This document shows positions 6,201-6,381 of a stretch of 6,381 nucleotides of DNA, one piece after another (the first letter of the stretch is position 1; the number at the start of each line of letters is the position of its first letter). The notes below the pieces were generated by a model. The model was not told the DNA's origin. It did not search any database and saw only the letters and a list, made by a program, of their open reading frames with translations. The stretch is from Dehalococcoidia bacterium (GTDB lineage: Bacteria > Chloroflexota > Dehalococcoidia > E44-bin15). The stretch spans positions 1 through 6,381 of the forward strand of contig JAGMCC010000074.1 of the NCBI GenBank assembly GCA_023129355.1, given 5' to 3'. The position numbers were made by a program, and so were the translations under genes.

Positions 6201-6381
6201 ATGAGGCATGATATACCCGTGAAGCAGCTATTGTCAGGTAATGAAGCCATAGCCTTGGGCGCTTATCACGCCGGCGTGGTAGTAGCTACAGCCTATCCCG
6301 GAACGCCGAGCACCGAGATACTGGAAAACATTGCTCGCATGGACGGGGTATATGCCGAGTGGTCAACCAATGAAAAGGTAG
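6201..6381 (+). CDS. iorA: Indolepyruvate ferredoxin oxidoreductase alpha subunit, IorA (partial, N-terminal 60 codons)
   Basis: The reading frame from ATG at 6201 runs open to the window edge. It carries the classic IorA beginning: LLSGNEAIALGAYHAGV (10-26), AYPGTPSTEI (31-40) and EWSTNEKV (53-60), matching the thiamine-pyrophosphate enzyme pyrimidine-binding domain. The full enzyme (alpha plus beta) converts aryl 2-oxo acids such as indolepyruvate, CoA and oxidised ferredoxin to aryl-acetyl-CoA, CO2 and reduced ferredoxin in the cytoplasm of anaerobes. An in-frame TAG directly precedes the ATG (6198-6200), so the start cannot lie further upstream. No clear Shine-Dalgarno precedes it; GTG at 6219 is a weaker alternative that still retains the conserved region. 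The 27-base gap from livF with no terminator suggests co-transcription with the transporter. Confidence 0.88.
   Translation, partial: MRHDIPVKQLLSGNEAIALGAYHAGVVVATAYPGTPSTEILENIARMDGVYAEWSTNEKV

Overview
The window shows an ordinary metabolic locus: one divergently transcribed partial gene, a 626-base intergenic region, a complete five-gene ABC uptake operon of the branched-chain/hydrophobic amino acid (Liv/HAAT) type, and the first 60 codons of an indolepyruvate ferredoxin oxidoreductase alpha subunit. IorA together with a B12-type acyl-CoA mutase suggests an anaerobic bacterium that ferments or oxidises amino acids. A palindromic dispersed-type repeat with GTCATTCTGA ends and the divergent mutase would fit an uncultured Chloroflexota (Dehalococcoidia-like) or Desulfobacterota genome. 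That assignment is inference and cannot be settled from this window.

Layout. Bases 1-863 on the minus strand hold the N-terminal 287 codons of a methylmalonyl-CoA mutase-family large subunit that runs off the left edge. A good sigma-70-type promoter for it lies at 918-945. Bases 1032-1182 hold a non-coding imperfect palindrome with internal tandem duplications. Bases 1183-1428 show no gene. An extended -10 promoter at 1429-1457 and a strong ribosome binding site then lead into livK (1490-2686). A GC-rich hairpin and a perfect 16-bp palindrome separate livK from livH (2784-3671). livM (3671-4648), livG (4645-5415) and livF (5415-6173) follow with 1-4 base overlaps, so they are translationally coupled. 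iorA starts 27 bases after livF and runs off the right edge.

How the genes may work together: LivK captures an amino acid outside the membrane, LivH and LivM form the channel, and LivG and LivF power it with ATP. IorA, with an IorB expected just outside the window, would oxidatively decarboxylate the 2-oxo acids formed by transamination of (mainly aromatic) amino acids to acyl-CoA, reducing ferredoxin. The divergent mutase could act on an acyl-CoA from amino acid catabolism. However, several residues that bind the substrate in classical methylmalonyl-CoA mutase are replaced, so its substrate is open. I see no CRISPR array, phage, tRNA or rRNA gene, and no clearly novel multi-gene system. The items most worth checking are the divergent mutase, the repeat element and the structured livK-livH junction.
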